Assembly (NCBI GenBank): GCA_016182795.1
Contig: JACPFW010000027.1
Coordinates: 40,411-104,410, forward strand
Source of the DNA: Gemmatimonadota bacterium
GTDB lineage: Bacteria; Gemmatimonadota; Gemmatimonadetes; Gemmatimonadales; Gemmatimonadaceae
Direction: 5' to 3'
Length of the DNA stretch: 64,000 nucleotides
Shown piece after piece: positions 7,939 to 16,340 of this stretch; within the stretch, counting starts at the first letter, position 1; the number at the start of each line of letters is the position of its first letter. Made by a program: the position numbers and the translations under genes. The notes beneath the pieces were generated by a model. The model was not told the origin of the DNA and ran no database searches. It saw only the letters and a program-made list of their open reading frames with translations.

Positions 7939-9702
7939 GTGTCCAACACACCGCATCTCGCTGATCCCGACAAGAACCCGTCGTTCACCAAAGGCGTTTT
8001 CTCCGGCGAAATCCGCGAGGATCTCGTCTTTCCGTTCCCGGTGCCGTCTGCGGAGGACCGCGAGGCCGCGGCCGCGATTCTCGATTCGCTGCGCGGCTGG
8101 GCCGCCGACAACGTGGACACGCGCAAGCACGACCACGACGGCAAGTTCACCGACGAGGTGCGCGCCGGCATGGCTGAACTCGGCCTGATGGGGCTCAACA
8201 TCCCCGAGGAGTACGGCGGATTTGGCGCCAGCGCGATGGTCTTCAACCGGATCATGGGCGAAATCGGCTCCATCGACGCCGCGCTGACGGTCTACTTCGG
8301 CGCGCATCAGTCGATCGGCTGCAAAGGCATCACGCTGTTTGGCACGGAGGCGCAGAAGCAGAAGTACCTCACCAAGTGCGCCACCGGCGAGCTGATCGCC
8401 GCCTTCTGTCTCACGGAACCCGGCTCCGGCTCCGACGCGCAGGCGATGCTCTCTACCGCGATCCCCAGTGCGGACGGCACGCACTATGTGCTCAACGGCA
8501 CGAAGATCTGGATCTCCAACGCCGGCTACGCCAGCCTGCTCACGGTCTTCGCCAAGGTGCCGGTGGAGGTCGACGGCAAGCAGAAGCAGCGCGTGACGGC
8601 GTTCATTGTCGACGCCCACGCCCTGGGCGTGTCGATGGGCCAGCCCGAGCAGAAGATGGGGATCAAGGCGTCGGACACGCGCACGTTCACGTTTGAAAAC
8701 GTGAAGGTGCCGGTGGAAGACCGCCTGGGCGATGTGGGCCACGGGTTCAAGATCGCCCTCGAGATCCTCAACTCCGGGCGACTCGGCCTCGCGGCAGGTT
8801 CGACGCGCGGCACGCGGGCCATGATGCGCCACGCGCTCGAATACGCCAAGCAGCGCGAACAGTTCGGACGTCCAATCGGCACGTTCGAGATGATCCAGCG
8901 CAAGTTCGCGACGGCGGCGTCGGAGTGCTACGCCTCGGACGCGGCGTGGATCGTGACGTCGGCGATGGTGGACCGCGGCGGCGTCGATTTCTCGCTGGAG
9001 ACGGCGGCGTGCAAGATCTTCGCGTCTGAGTTGGCGAACCGCACCGCCAACGAGACGATGCAGATTGCCGGCGGCATCGGCTACTCCAAGGAGTATCCGT
9101 ACGAGCAGTTCGTGCGCGACTCGCGCATCAACATGATCTTTGAGGGGACCAACGAGATCCTGCGCGCGCTTATCGCGCTCTCCGCGCTGCAGGAGCCGGG
9201 TGAGCGGCTGAAACAGATCGGCAAGGCGTTCAAGGATCCGCTCCGCTCGATTGGCGCCATCAGCGGCTTCATTGCCGGGCGCGCCAAGCGCCAGCTGACG
9301 AAGGCCGAGTTCGCCAAGGTCCACCCCAAGCTACACGACGAGGCCGAGCAGGTGGCCGACGTCATCCACGCCCTCGCGCTCGGCGTCGAGGGGCTGCTGA
9401 TGGCCGAGGGGAAGACCATCATTGAGAAGCAGTTTCATCAGGAGCGGCTCGCCAACGCCGCCATCGACATCTACCTGTCGGTCTGCACGCTGTCGCGCGC
9501 CACGGCCGCGCTCGAAGCGGTAGGCGGCAACGAGGAGGAGGCGGCGCCCGACCTGGATTGCGCACGGCTGTTCATCGGCGCCGCGATGCGCCGCGCACGG
9601 CGCGCCGTGCGCGCCCTCACCCGCAATCAGGACGAACGGCAGAAAGCGGTGGCGCAGCGGGCGATGGAAAGCGCGCAGCTCTGCCCGGAAACTCCCATCT
9701 GA
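7939..9702 (+). CDS. Acyl-CoA dehydrogenase, long (VLCAD/FadE-like) form
   Basis: 587 residues, starting at a GTG with AGGAG 6 bases upstream. The catalytic core is a normal acyl-CoA dehydrogenase: FCLTEPGSGSDAQAML binds FAD and substrate, WISNAGYA follows, and QIAGGIGYSKEYPYEQFVRD with IFEGTNEILR marks the C-terminal core. A roughly 180-residue extension follows, as in Bacillus FadE and mitochondrial very-long-chain enzymes. The enzyme performs the first step of fatty acid beta-oxidation. It stands alone here, with a hairpin and a repeat cluster directly downstream. Confidence 0.92.
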   Translation: MSNTPHLADPDKNPSFTKGVFSGEIREDLVFPFPVPSAEDREAAAAILDSLRGWAADNVDTRKHDHDGKFTDEVRAGMAELGLMGLNIPEEYGGFGASAMVFNRIMGEIGSIDAALTVYFGAHQSIGCKGITLFGTEAQKQKYLTKCATGELIAAFCLTEPGSGSDAQAMLSTAIPSADGTHYVLNGTKIWISNAGYASLLTVFAKVPVEVDGKQKQRVTAFIVDAHALGVSMGQPEQKMGIKASDTRTFTFENVKVPVEDRLGDVGHGFKIALEILNSGRLGLAAGSTRGTRAMMRHALEYAKQREQFGRPIGTFEMIQRKFATAASECYASDAAWIVTSAMVDRGGVDFSLETAACKIFASELANRTANETMQIAGGIGYSKEYPYEQFVRDSRINMIFEGTNEILRALIALSALQEPGERLKQIGKAFKDPLRSIGAISGFIAGRAKRQLTKAEFAKVHPKLHDEAEQVADVIHALALGVEGLLMAEGKTIIEKQFHQERLANAAIDIYLSVCTLSRATAALEAVGGNEEEAAPDLDCARLFIGAAMRRARRAVRALTRNQDERQKAVAQRAMESAQLCPETPI

Positions 9703-9844
9703 GTGCAGGGTGCAGGGGCAGGGTGTGGTGCAGAGAAAGGGGCGAACCGCAACGCGGCTCGCCCCCTTTCACTTCACGCCTCTGCACCCTGCACCACACT
9801 CTGCCTCTGCACCCTGCACCACACCCTGCCTCTTCCCCTGCACC
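9703..9844. repeat. Inverted TGCAGGG / CCCTGCA repeat cluster around a hairpin
   Basis: Between the convergent acyl-CoA dehydrogenase and Rieske genes, units of the type GTGCAGGGTGCAGGG run in one direction (9703-9733). A hairpin sits in the middle (9735-9770). Units of the type CTCTGCACCCTGCACCACAC then run in the opposite direction (9778-9844). The whole spacer can fold on itself. No gene is present. Confidence 0.75.
9735..9770. terminator. Bidirectional hairpin terminator
   Basis: GAAAGGGGCGAACCGC is followed by AA and then by its near-perfect complement ending in CCCCCTTTC, a stem of about 16 bp with one mismatch and one bulge. It lies between two convergent genes and ends in TTTC on either strand, so it can serve both. 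Confidence 0.65.
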
Positions 9845-10309
9845 CTATCTGTTGATCGTGACGGTTCCCGCCACCGCATCGTATGTCGAGACGAGGCCCC
9901 GCAGGTTGGTCGTCCGCTGACCGCCGGTCCACATTCCGGAGCTCGCAAAGCGGGCGCCGTGCCCAGTGCAATAAAATCCGTTCGTCTGCACGCTCACCGT
10001 GACGCCCTCGTGCGGGCACCGCAGCGAGAACGCCGCAAAAGACGTGGCGCCGGTGCGCACCAGCGCCACGGGCAGGCCGTTGCCGCCGTCCACTCGGGCC
10101 GCGCCTCCGACGTTGGCCAGCGCGGTGAACGAACTCACTGTGACGACGAGCGTCGTGCCCGTGCTGCCGGTATCATCTGCCTGGGTCGGGCCAATCTGAC
10201 CATCGCCGCACGCCGTCTGCAGCAGCGACAGCGCGGTGAGCGCCGCGGCGCCGAGGAACTCACGCCGTCCCAGCGGGCATCCGGAGCCGTCACAGGTGTG
10301 GTCAGCCAT
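9845..10309 (-). CDS. Small Rieske [2Fe-2S] protein with Tat/lipoprotein-type signal
   Basis: 154 residues starting at MADHTCDGSGCPLGRREFLG. The RREFLG motif and following hydrophobic stretch are a Tat-type signal that ends in QTACGDG, so lipidation is possible. The Rieske cluster ligands are CPHEG and, 16 residues on, CTGHGARF, the CxH...CxxH pattern. The domain is about 100 residues, as in soluble QcrA-like or arsenite-oxidase-type small subunits. It lies just downstream of a second Rieske gene, followed upstream by two membrane protein genes in the same direction. The redox partner is unknown. Confidence 0.85.
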   Translation of the reverse strand: MADHTCDGSGCPLGRREFLGAAALTALSLLQTACGDGQIGPTQADDTGSTGTTLVVTVSSFTALANVGGAARVDGGNGLPVALVRTGATSFAAFSLRCPHEGVTVSVQTNGFYCTGHGARFASSGMWTGGQRTTNLRGLVSTYDAVAGTVTINR

Positions 10310-10323
10310 CGTCGGCCTCTCGG

Positions 10324-10824
10324 TCACAGGGTGATTACGGCGGCGGCCCACTGCGCGGGTTCGGAATCCGACTCGTACCACTTGTCGACGTCCACCACCG
10401 CGTTGTTTCCGTCGCGGCGAATGACCAGCCGGTCCATGTTGCGCGTCGCGCGCCCCGAGATGAACTCGCCCGTCGGGCGGTAGCGCGACTCGTGCTTGGT
10501 GCAGTAGAAGCCGCCGGTGCCGGCCGGATCGAGCTTGAGCGCGGTGCTCTGATGCGGACACGACAGGGCGAAGGCGTACACCTTGCCGGCGTTGCGCACG
10601 AGGATCACCTCGTTCTTGTCGTCGAACTGCACGCCGTCCTTGGGCGGAATGGGATAGCGCACCTCGGTCGCCTCGCGCGACAACGCGCGAATCGGGCTCG
10701 CCGCCGCCATCGCGCCGCGCGGCGCAAGGCCGGCGGCCACCAGCGCGGCCGTAAACAAGGACACGTCCTTCAGGAAGACGCGGCGTGCAATCGGGCAGTC
10801 GCCCGCACAGTCGTGGGAACTCAT
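10324..10824 (-). CDS. Second Rieske [2Fe-2S] protein, exported
   Basis: 166 residues. The N-terminus MSSHDCAGDCPIARRVFLKD has a Tat-like RRVFLK motif, followed by a hydrophobic segment that ends near AMAAAS. Cluster ligands are CPHQS and CTKHESRY. It shares the odd short N-terminal DCAGDCP / DGSGCP cysteine motif with the next gene, so the two are probably duplicates. The 14-base gap to the other Rieske gene and the membrane protein genes upstream suggest a single transcript that makes an extracytoplasmic electron-transfer module. No cytochrome gene is adjacent. Confidence 0.85.
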   Translation of the reverse strand: MSSHDCAGDCPIARRVFLKDVSLFTAALVAAGLAPRGAMAAASPIRALSREATEVRYPIPPKDGVQFDDKNEVILVRNAGKVYAFALSCPHQSTALKLDPAGTGGFYCTKHESRYRPTGEFISGRATRNMDRLVIRRDGNNAVVDVDKWYESDSEPAQWAAAVITL

Positions 10825-10845
10825 CGAAAGAAACCGCGTGAAGGG

Positions 10846-11343
10846 TCAGGCGTTCATGAGGAGCACGCCGCCCAGCACGACGGCGAACCAGAGCACATAA
10901 CTGAAGCGTGAGGCGAGCGCGAGCCGCGGCCAGGCCTTACCGAACGTTGCCGGCGCGCGCTGGGCGCCGCGCTCGAGCGACTGGAGCCACGCGCCGTTGG
11001 CGAGCAGCAATGCCAGCGCCGTCATCTTGCCCCAGAAGATGAGCGACGGGAGATACGTCTCAACGTCGGCGGCGGCCATCAGGACGCCCGACACCGCGGC
11101 CATCGCGAGGCCGATGATCACCGGGCGATGCGACGCGGAGATCTCGGCCAGCAGCCGGGCGCGCGCCTCATCCGTGGCGGTGCGCGCCTTCCACACCGCG
11201 CGGTCGGCGGCAATCGCCACGCCACCGCCGCCCAGCAGCCCGGCGAGGTGCGTGAACATCACCACCGTCTGGGCGGCATGCGACTTGGAATAGAACTTCG
11301 CCCACGGCTGCGTGAGGTCGGCAAGCGTTTCCAGCAGCGGCAT
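10846..11343 (-). CDS. Four-helix membrane protein of unknown function
   Basis: 165 residues with about four hydrophobic segments. Histidines at predicted helix positions (SHAAQTVVMFTHLAGLLGG and ISASHRPVIIGLAMA) could hold haem, as in small b-type membrane cytochromes, but no family is recognised. The gene starts one base after the stop of the upstream gene and lies 22 bases before the Rieske gene, so it belongs to the same unit. A quinol-oxidising membrane partner for the Rieske proteins is possible but is inference. Confidence 0.7.
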   Translation of the reverse strand: MPLLETLADLTQPWAKFYSKSHAAQTVVMFTHLAGLLGGGGVAIAADRAVWKARTATDEARARLLAEISASHRPVIIGLAMAAVSGVLMAAADVETYLPSLIFWGKMTALALLLANGAWLQSLERGAQRAPATFGKAWPRLALASRFSYVLWFAVVLGGVLLMNA

Positions 11344-11344
11344 C

Positions 11345-11956
11345 TCAATCTCTCCGCAAGGGCTTGAGCATCATCAGGTACGACACCGTCGCGACTGACA
11401 TGGACGACAGCGCCACGGTGCGGTGCAGCTTGCGCTTGTCGAGCGACTCCTCGGCCTCGTCGGCAAGCACGCCGGTCACCGTGAAGCCGGCCTCGGCGAG
11501 CATCATCAGCGCGGCGTGCGTCGTCCTCCAGGCGCGGCCCCCGGGTTGCTTGCGCGTCTCCCACCAGTTGAGCCCGCCCGTCACGGTGTTCACGGTGAAG
11601 AGGCCGGCAATCACGCCGGCGCCGGCGCCGTGATAGTCGCGCGCCCACTGCGGCGCCGAGGCGCTCTTCTTGAACAGCTGGTCGCCTGCCGCGTACTGGA
11701 AGGCGAACAGCGGGAGCATCGCATACGACGAGTACCTGTGGATCTTGAGCCGCGTATTGTACGCCTCGCTCAGCCGCACCGCCTTGCGACGCACTCGCAC
11801 AGTGTCCTCGACCGGCGCGGCCTCAACCCCGACCCCGACGCGCGTTGCCTCAACGCGCGGACCAGAGCCCACGCCGTTGGGCTGTTCCGTCGCCTGACCT
11901 CCAAATCCCATAGACAGCATCATCGCTAGCGCTGCGCCCGCAACCATGACAGTCAC
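11345..11956 (-). CDS. Membrane protein, possibly cytochrome b561-like
   Basis: 203 residues. A signal or first membrane segment (MTVMVAGAALAMMLSMGFG) is followed by a polar region, then by three to four hydrophobic segments with spaced histidines (LKIHRYSSYAMLPLFAF, ARDYHGAGAGVIAGLF, RTTHAALMMLAEAGF, KLHRTVALSSM). Regular histidines in helices are typical of haem-binding b561-like proteins. It is the first gene of the four-gene redox cluster that runs left to 9845. The assignment rests on pattern only. Confidence 0.65.
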   Translation of the reverse strand: MTVMVAGAALAMMLSMGFGGQATEQPNGVGSGPRVEATRVGVGVEAAPVEDTVRVRRKAVRLSEAYNTRLKIHRYSSYAMLPLFAFQYAAGDQLFKKSASAPQWARDYHGAGAGVIAGLFTVNTVTGGLNWWETRKQPGGRAWRTTHAALMMLAEAGFTVTGVLADEAEESLDKRKLHRTVALSSMSVATVSYLMMLKPLRRD

Positions 11957-12095
11957 TCCGGAATGTGAAGCGGCGCGCGCGCGATCGCCTCACTTGGTAC
12001 ACCGCTGGCGTGCGAGGTTCCGACGCACGTCCACCCATGTCATTTGAACATATCGCGATCTTCGCGCGATAGCGGCGAGAATGATGTCACGCGGA

Positions 12096-12101
12096 TAAAT
12101 T
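12096..12101 (+). promoter_or_regulatory. -10 element TAAATT for the ABC-F gene (leaderless)
   Basis: TAAATT lies 8-13 bases before the GTG at 12109, so transcription would begin at or next to the start codon. There is no good ribosome binding site for this start. A matching -35 is not clear. Confidence 0.4.
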
Positions 12102-12108
12102 GCGCCCT

Positions 12109-14049
12109 GTGACCCAGATCACTCTTACGGGTGTGCGCGTCGAATTCGGCGCCACCGCGCTGCTCCGTGATGTCTCCTTTACAGTCGCCGAGGGCGAACG
12201 TTGGGGCATCGTGGGGCGCAACGGCAGCGGCAAGACGACGCTCTTCCGCCTCATCACCGGCGAACAGCGTCCGACGGCCGGCGCCGTGGCGCGTCCGGGT
12301 GGCCTGCGGCTCTCACTTCTCGACCAGCATCGCGATTTCGGCGACGCCGTCACCGTCTGGGAGGCGGCCGCGCAGCCCTTTGCCCCGCTGATCGCGCTCG
12401 AGGCGTCGCTGGCCGAACAGGCCAACCGCCTGGCGGACATGGGAGCGGATCCCGACCTGGCAGCGCTCGACCGCTACGGGCACGACATGGAGCGGTTTGC
12501 CCACGAGGGCGGCTACGAGTTCCACGCCCGCGTCGACGCCGTGCTGCAGGGCCTCGGTTTCGACGCCGAGGAGGCCAAGGTCAAGCGCGTGGCCGTCCTC
12601 TCCGGCGGCGAACGCGGCCGGGTCGGGCTCGCCGCGCAGCTCGTCGCGCCGGCCGACGTCCTGCTGCTCGACGAACCCACCAACCACCTCGACCTCGAGA
12701 CGACGGAGTGGCTGCAGCAGTACCTGACCGAGCGGCGCGGCACGTCGCTGATCATCAGCCACGACCGCGCCTTCCTCGACGAGACGGTCGATCACGTCCT
12801 TCACATCGAAGGCGGCACGGCCGTAGCGTACCGCGGCGGCTACTCGGCGTTCGTCACCCAGCGGACGGAGCGGCGGATGGCGCTCGAACGCCAGGTGGAC
12901 CAGCAGCGCAAGTTCATCGCCAAGGAAGAGGAGTTCATCCGCCGCAACATTGCCGGACAGAACACCAAGCAGGCGCAGGGGCGCCGCAAGCTGCTCGCCC
13001 GCCTGCCGCGCATGACCCCGCCTCCCGGCGAGGACGACGCGATGGCGTTTTCGCTCGACGTCAAGGAACGCGGCGGCGATCGCGTGGTCTACTGCGACCA
13101 GCTCGACATCGCCATCGAGGGGCGCACGCTGGTGAAGGGGTTCCACGCGACGGCGATGCGCGGCGACGTCGTGGCGATTGTCGGGCCCAACGGCGCCGGC
13201 AAGTCGACGCTGCTGCGCACCATCCTCGGCGAACGCGAGCCAACGGCCGGCGAGGCGAGGCTTGGCGGCTCGATTACGGCGGCGCATTTCCGGCAGGATC
13301 TCGCGCAGGTGCCGATGGGCACCACTATCTACGACTGCATCAACGACCTGCGTCCGCTCTGGACCCGCGGGCAGATTCAGGGCCTGCTCGGCGCCTTCGG
13401 CTTCTCGGGCGATACGGTGCAGCGCCGCACCGATGTCTGCTCCGGCGGCGAACGCTCGCGCCTCGCGCTGGCGATGATCACGCTGTCGCGCGCCAACCTG
13501 CTGGTGCTCGACGAGCCGACCAACCATCTCGACGTTGAGTCTATCGAGTCCATTGAGGACGCGCTGGACGGCTACGAAGGGACGGTGCTGCTCGTCAGCC
13601 ACGACCGCGCGTTCCTACGCGAACTCTCCACGCGCGTCTGGGCGTTCGACGGCACGCGCGTTGAGGACTTCTCCGGCACGTTTGTGGAGTGGGAAGCGCG
13701 GCAGAAGGCCCGGGCGGCAGACGCGGCGGCCGAGGCCACCCGCGCATCCATTGCCCGGCGCGACGCGGAGAAGCGCGAGGCCCAGCGCAGCGCGGAGTCG
13801 CAGGGCAAGGAGCACGCCGCCCGCCGCGACCGTCGGCGCGCCGTGGCGACCGCGGAGCGCGATGTGGCTGCCGCCGAGCGTCGGGTGGAGGAGTGCCGGG
13901 CCGAGCTGCAGGACCCGGCGCTCTATGATGGATCGGCCGCCGCCGCGCGGCGTGCCGCCGACCTGACCCGCGCCGTCAAGGATGCCGAGGCGGCGCTCGA
14001 TGGTGCGATGCACCGGTGGATGGAACTCACCGCGGCCGGCGAGCCATAA
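12109..14049 (+). CDS. ABC-F family ATPase (translation-associated)
   Basis: 646 residues with two ABC modules and no membrane segment. Walker A motifs are GRNGSGKTT and GPNGAGKST, signatures are LSGGERGRV and CSGGERSRL, and both Walker B regions read LDEPTNHLD. Between them lies the ABC-F linker (QQRKFIAKEEEFIRRN). A C-terminal Ala/Arg-rich coiled coil of about 120 residues resembles that of Uup. ABC-F proteins act on ribosomes or, for Uup, on branched DNA. GTG at 12109 is chosen because TAAATT sits 8 bases upstream; a TTG nine bases earlier is the alternative. The stop codon lies in a hairpin loop. Confidence 0.92.
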   Translation: MTQITLTGVRVEFGATALLRDVSFTVAEGERWGIVGRNGSGKTTLFRLITGEQRPTAGAVARPGGLRLSLLDQHRDFGDAVTVWEAAAQPFAPLIALEASLAEQANRLADMGADPDLAALDRYGHDMERFAHEGGYEFHARVDAVLQGLGFDAEEAKVKRVAVLSGGERGRVGLAAQLVAPADVLLLDEPTNHLDLETTEWLQQYLTERRGTSLIISHDRAFLDETVDHVLHIEGGTAVAYRGGYSAFVTQRTERRMALERQVDQQRKFIAKEEEFIRRNIAGQNTKQAQGRRKLLARLPRMTPPPGEDDAMAFSLDVKERGGDRVVYCDQLDIAIEGRTLVKGFHATAMRGDVVAIVGPNGAGKSTLLRTILGEREPTAGEARLGGSITAAHFRQDLAQVPMGTTIYDCINDLRPLWTRGQIQGLLGAFGFSGDTVQRRTDVCSGGERSRLALAMITLSRANLLVLDEPTNHLDVESIESIEDALDGYEGTVLLVSHDRAFLRELSTRVWAFDGTRVEDFSGTFVEWEARQKARAADAAAEATRASIARRDAEKREAQRSAESQGKEHAARRDRRRAVATAERDVAAAERRVEECRAELQDPALYDGSAAAARRAADLTRAVKDAEAALDGAMHRWMELTAAGEP

Positions 14050-14057
14050 GGCTCGCC
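14038..14057 (+). terminator. Hairpin with stop codon in the loop (ABC-F end)
   Basis: A perfect 8-bp stem GGCGAGCC / GGCTCGCC closes an ATAA loop that holds the TAA stop of the ABC-F gene. No T-run follows. Confidence 0.6.
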
Positions 14058-14079
14058 CGTCGGCCTACGCCGCCGACGG
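14057..14079 (-). terminator. Hairpin with stop codon in the loop (end of 14065 gene)
   Basis: A perfect 8-bp stem (CCGTCGGC / GCCGACGG) closes a 7-base loop that contains the TAG stop of the minus-strand gene. It abuts the hairpin at 14038-14057. Confidence 0.55.
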
Positions 14080-14550
14080 CCTGACCTTCTGGTACTGCTC
14101 CACGGCATAGCGGAGCGCGAGCACGGCCGAGGCCTTGAGCTCGTATTCGATGGCCAGCTCGCCAAGCTGCGCCGCCGAGTGCCGGCTCATCTTCGCCGAC
14201 TTGACGTTGCACGAAAGATGGCGCCGCGCGTACTCCCGGCTCGCATGCCAGAGCGTGTTGGCGGCATGCCACGTGATCTCGTCGAGCCCGTCGCGCGACC
14301 CCGAGCCGAGCGACCAATAGCGCTCGCACGACTCATTGAGAATCCGCACGCACAGCACCGACACCTCGATGACCGCCTCGAGTTCGTCCTCGCCGCACTT
14401 TAGGTCGAGCACCCGGCCGATGCGCGCCTGCTGGCGGCAGCACTCCGCGGCCGAACGGAATAAGTTGTCCGCCGCGCCAGTGAGCGTGGGAGCATCCACG
14501 GTGGTTTGGGCAGCACCGCCCTTCGCAACAGCAGCTTTCGTGTTCGGCAT
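14065..14550 (-). CDS. Hypothetical helical protein with several cysteines
   Basis: 161 residues, not recognised. After a low-complexity Ala/Thr start it is predicted mostly helical and has cysteines at AECCRQQARIG, DLKCGEDE, VSVLCVRILNESCERYW and RHLSCNVKSAK. There is no signal peptide or membrane segment. Conserved-looking blocks are DEITWHAANTLWHASREYARRHL and AIEYELKASAVLALRYAVEQY. The composition suits a small cytosolic four-helix protein. It is flanked by the convergent ABC-F gene and a co-directional methyltransferase gene 70 bases upstream. Confidence 0.65.
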   Translation of the reverse strand: MPNTKAAVAKGGAAQTTVDAPTLTGAADNLFRSAAECCRQQARIGRVLDLKCGEDELEAVIEVSVLCVRILNESCERYWSLGSGSRDGLDEITWHAANTLWHASREYARRHLSCNVKSAKMSRHSAAQLGELAIEYELKASAVLALRYAVEQYQKVRPSAA

Positions 14551-14619
14551 ACGACGCCTGGTCCGGGGTGGGAGGGGCCATTGAACAATTGTTTGAATGC
14601 ACCCCCCGAAACAAGCGCC

Positions 14620-15390
14620 CTAGCGCAACTCGCCCGCCCGGACGTGGAGCGGGAAGGCGACCCGCCGCATCGACTGAGGGATCCCCCAGCGCTCCGCGAC
14701 GGACCGCGCGAAGGCATCCAGGCTGTCCCGGCCCCGGGCCGCGATGCAGCGCTGGACGGCGGACCAGGTCTCGACGTACCCCAGGAATTGCGCGAGGGTC
14801 ATGTCGGCCTGCAGCTCGAACGGAGGCACATCGAGTTCGTCGATCGGCAGCGCCACGGTGCGATACCCCTCGTCGACCAGTCGCCGTTCGGGCGGCCAGA
14901 ACGAGCCGATCGTCACCCGGTAGAAGAACTCCACCAGCTCATCGAGCTCGGGCGCGATGCGGCAGAGCGAGTAGCACCAGACGGCCAGCAGTCCGCCGGG
15001 CTGCAGCACCCGGCGCGCCTCGCCGAGGAACGCCGGGATGTCCATCCAGTGCAGGGCCTGCGCGGCGGTCACGAGCTGTGCGCTTCCGCTCGTGATGCCG
15101 CTGTCGGTGGCGGTCACGCGATACGTGATGCGCGGGTGGGCGCGCGCCTGCGCAATCTGCTCGGCACTCGGGTCGGTGGCCACGACGTGCGCGAAGCGTT
15201 CGGCGAGTCCCTGCGCGGCCTGCCCGTTGCCGGTGCCGCAGTCCCACGCCAGCGTGGTGCCCGGCGCGCGGAGGGCCAGGTAGTGGAAGAGCACCGTCGG
15301 GTAGCGCGGGCGAAATCGGACGTACGCCTGCGCGTGCGACGAGAAGTGGTCGGCGAAGCCGACCGCGTGGCGCCCGTCAGGGACTCGCAC
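14620..15390 (-). CDS. Class I SAM-dependent methyltransferase
   Basis: 256 residues. Motif I is LAWDCGTGNGQAAQGL, the acidic residue at the end of strand 2 is in VVATDPSAEQI, and SAQLVTAAQALHWMDI is the motif found in ubiquinone- and menaquinone-type or trans-aconitate-like methyltransferases. The N-terminal HFSSHAQAYVRFRPRYP is common in this subgroup. GTG at 15390 is preferred over the GTG at 15420 because GGAGG lies 3 bases upstream. It overlaps the end of the upstream TolB-like gene by 14 bases. The substrate is unknown. Confidence 0.85.
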   Translation of the reverse strand: MRVPDGRHAVGFADHFSSHAQAYVRFRPRYPTVLFHYLALRAPGTTLAWDCGTGNGQAAQGLAERFAHVVATDPSAEQIAQARAHPRITYRVTATDSGITSGSAQLVTAAQALHWMDIPAFLGEARRVLQPGGLLAVWCYSLCRIAPELDELVEFFYRVTIGSFWPPERRLVDEGYRTVALPIDELDVPPFELQADMTLAQFLGYVETWSAVQRCIAARGRDSLDAFARSVAERWGIPQSMRRVAFPLHVRAGELR

Positions 15391-16303
15391 GATCCTCCGC
15401 CACAAACGCCAAGCGGTCACCGGTGGGGCTCAGCGCCAGGCGCGAGATGTTGCGCACGCCGTCGACAGCGACGTCGGCCACGACGTCCCACCGTCCATCG
15501 ACCCACGCGAGTATCCGCGAGCCGCTCGCCGTGAGCAGCACGCCGCCGGGCGTCCACACATGGTAATCGGCGCGCGCCGGCGCCTTCGCTATCGGCGTCG
15601 CGCGCCCGGTCGCCAGATCAAGCGAGGTGATCCACGCGCCATCGCCGCCCTGCTGCACAAAGCTAATGGCGTTGCGTCCGGGAATCCGCTGCAAGGCCCG
15701 ACCGATGTCGCGCGCGACCACCGTCGCGGTGCCCAAGCGCACGTCGGCGATCTGCAGCGTCGATGGCGGACTGTTGGGCGTGCCGAGGGCGGCGCCAAGT
15801 ACGTACAACCCGAGCGTCACATCGCTCGCCCAAACGTGGTAGCCGACAGGCTGGATCTTCTCGAACAGCAGCGCCGGGGTTTCGTCGCCCGCCAGCGCGA
15901 ATCGCCACAGCCGCTGCGTGCTGTCGGCCTCGACACGCACCGACGAGAAGTGCACGCCGTCGGGCATCGGCGTCGCCGAGTACTCGCTTTCGACCGTCGT
16001 GCGGGTGAGGTTGACGCGCGCGCGGGTCGGCAGGTCGAGCCGATAGATGTCGGCTGGTCCGTCGCCGTCGATAACCGTGTAGAGAATCGCGCCGCCGTCG
16101 GGGGTGAACGCCGGCTGGTTATCGTAGCCGATGCGCTGGGTGAGGTTCTCGGCGCGCCCAACGCGCGGCACGCCGCGCCCCTCGAGTGACACGATCCAGA
16201 TGTCGGTTGAGGGACGCCCCTGAGCGTATGCGGGCGAGATGAGAACCGCGCTCAACGCGCAGGTTTTCCGGCAGGCAGAGAGCAGCGTGCGGCATGATCG
16301 CAT
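15377..16303 (-). CDS. Exported TolB-like beta-propeller protein
   Basis: 308 residues starting at MRSCRTLLSACRKTC, a signal peptide that ends at SPAYAQ. GGAG lies 8 bases before this ATG, so it is favoured over in-frame upstream starts that would run into fahA. The body has PD40/WD40-like propeller blades: DNQPAFTPDGGAILYTV, SEYSATPMPDGVHFSSVR, DYHVWTPGGVLL and LALSPTGDRLAFV. Such proteins bind partners or substrates in the periplasm. It lies 37 bases after fahA in the same direction, without an obvious functional link. Confidence 0.8.
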   Translation of the reverse strand: MRSCRTLLSACRKTCALSAVLISPAYAQGRPSTDIWIVSLEGRGVPRVGRAENLTQRIGYDNQPAFTPDGGAILYTVIDGDGPADIYRLDLPTRARVNLTRTTVESEYSATPMPDGVHFSSVRVEADSTQRLWRFALAGDETPALLFEKIQPVGYHVWASDVTLGLYVLGAALGTPNSPPSTLQIADVRLGTATVVARDIGRALQRIPGRNAISFVQQGGDGAWITSLDLATGRATPIAKAPARADYHVWTPGGVLLTASGSRILAWVDGRWDVVADVAVDGVRNISRLALSPTGDRLAFVAEDRASP

Positions 16304-16340
16304 AGGGCTTCTCCAGTGTGCGCCGGCAGTAGTTATCGGA

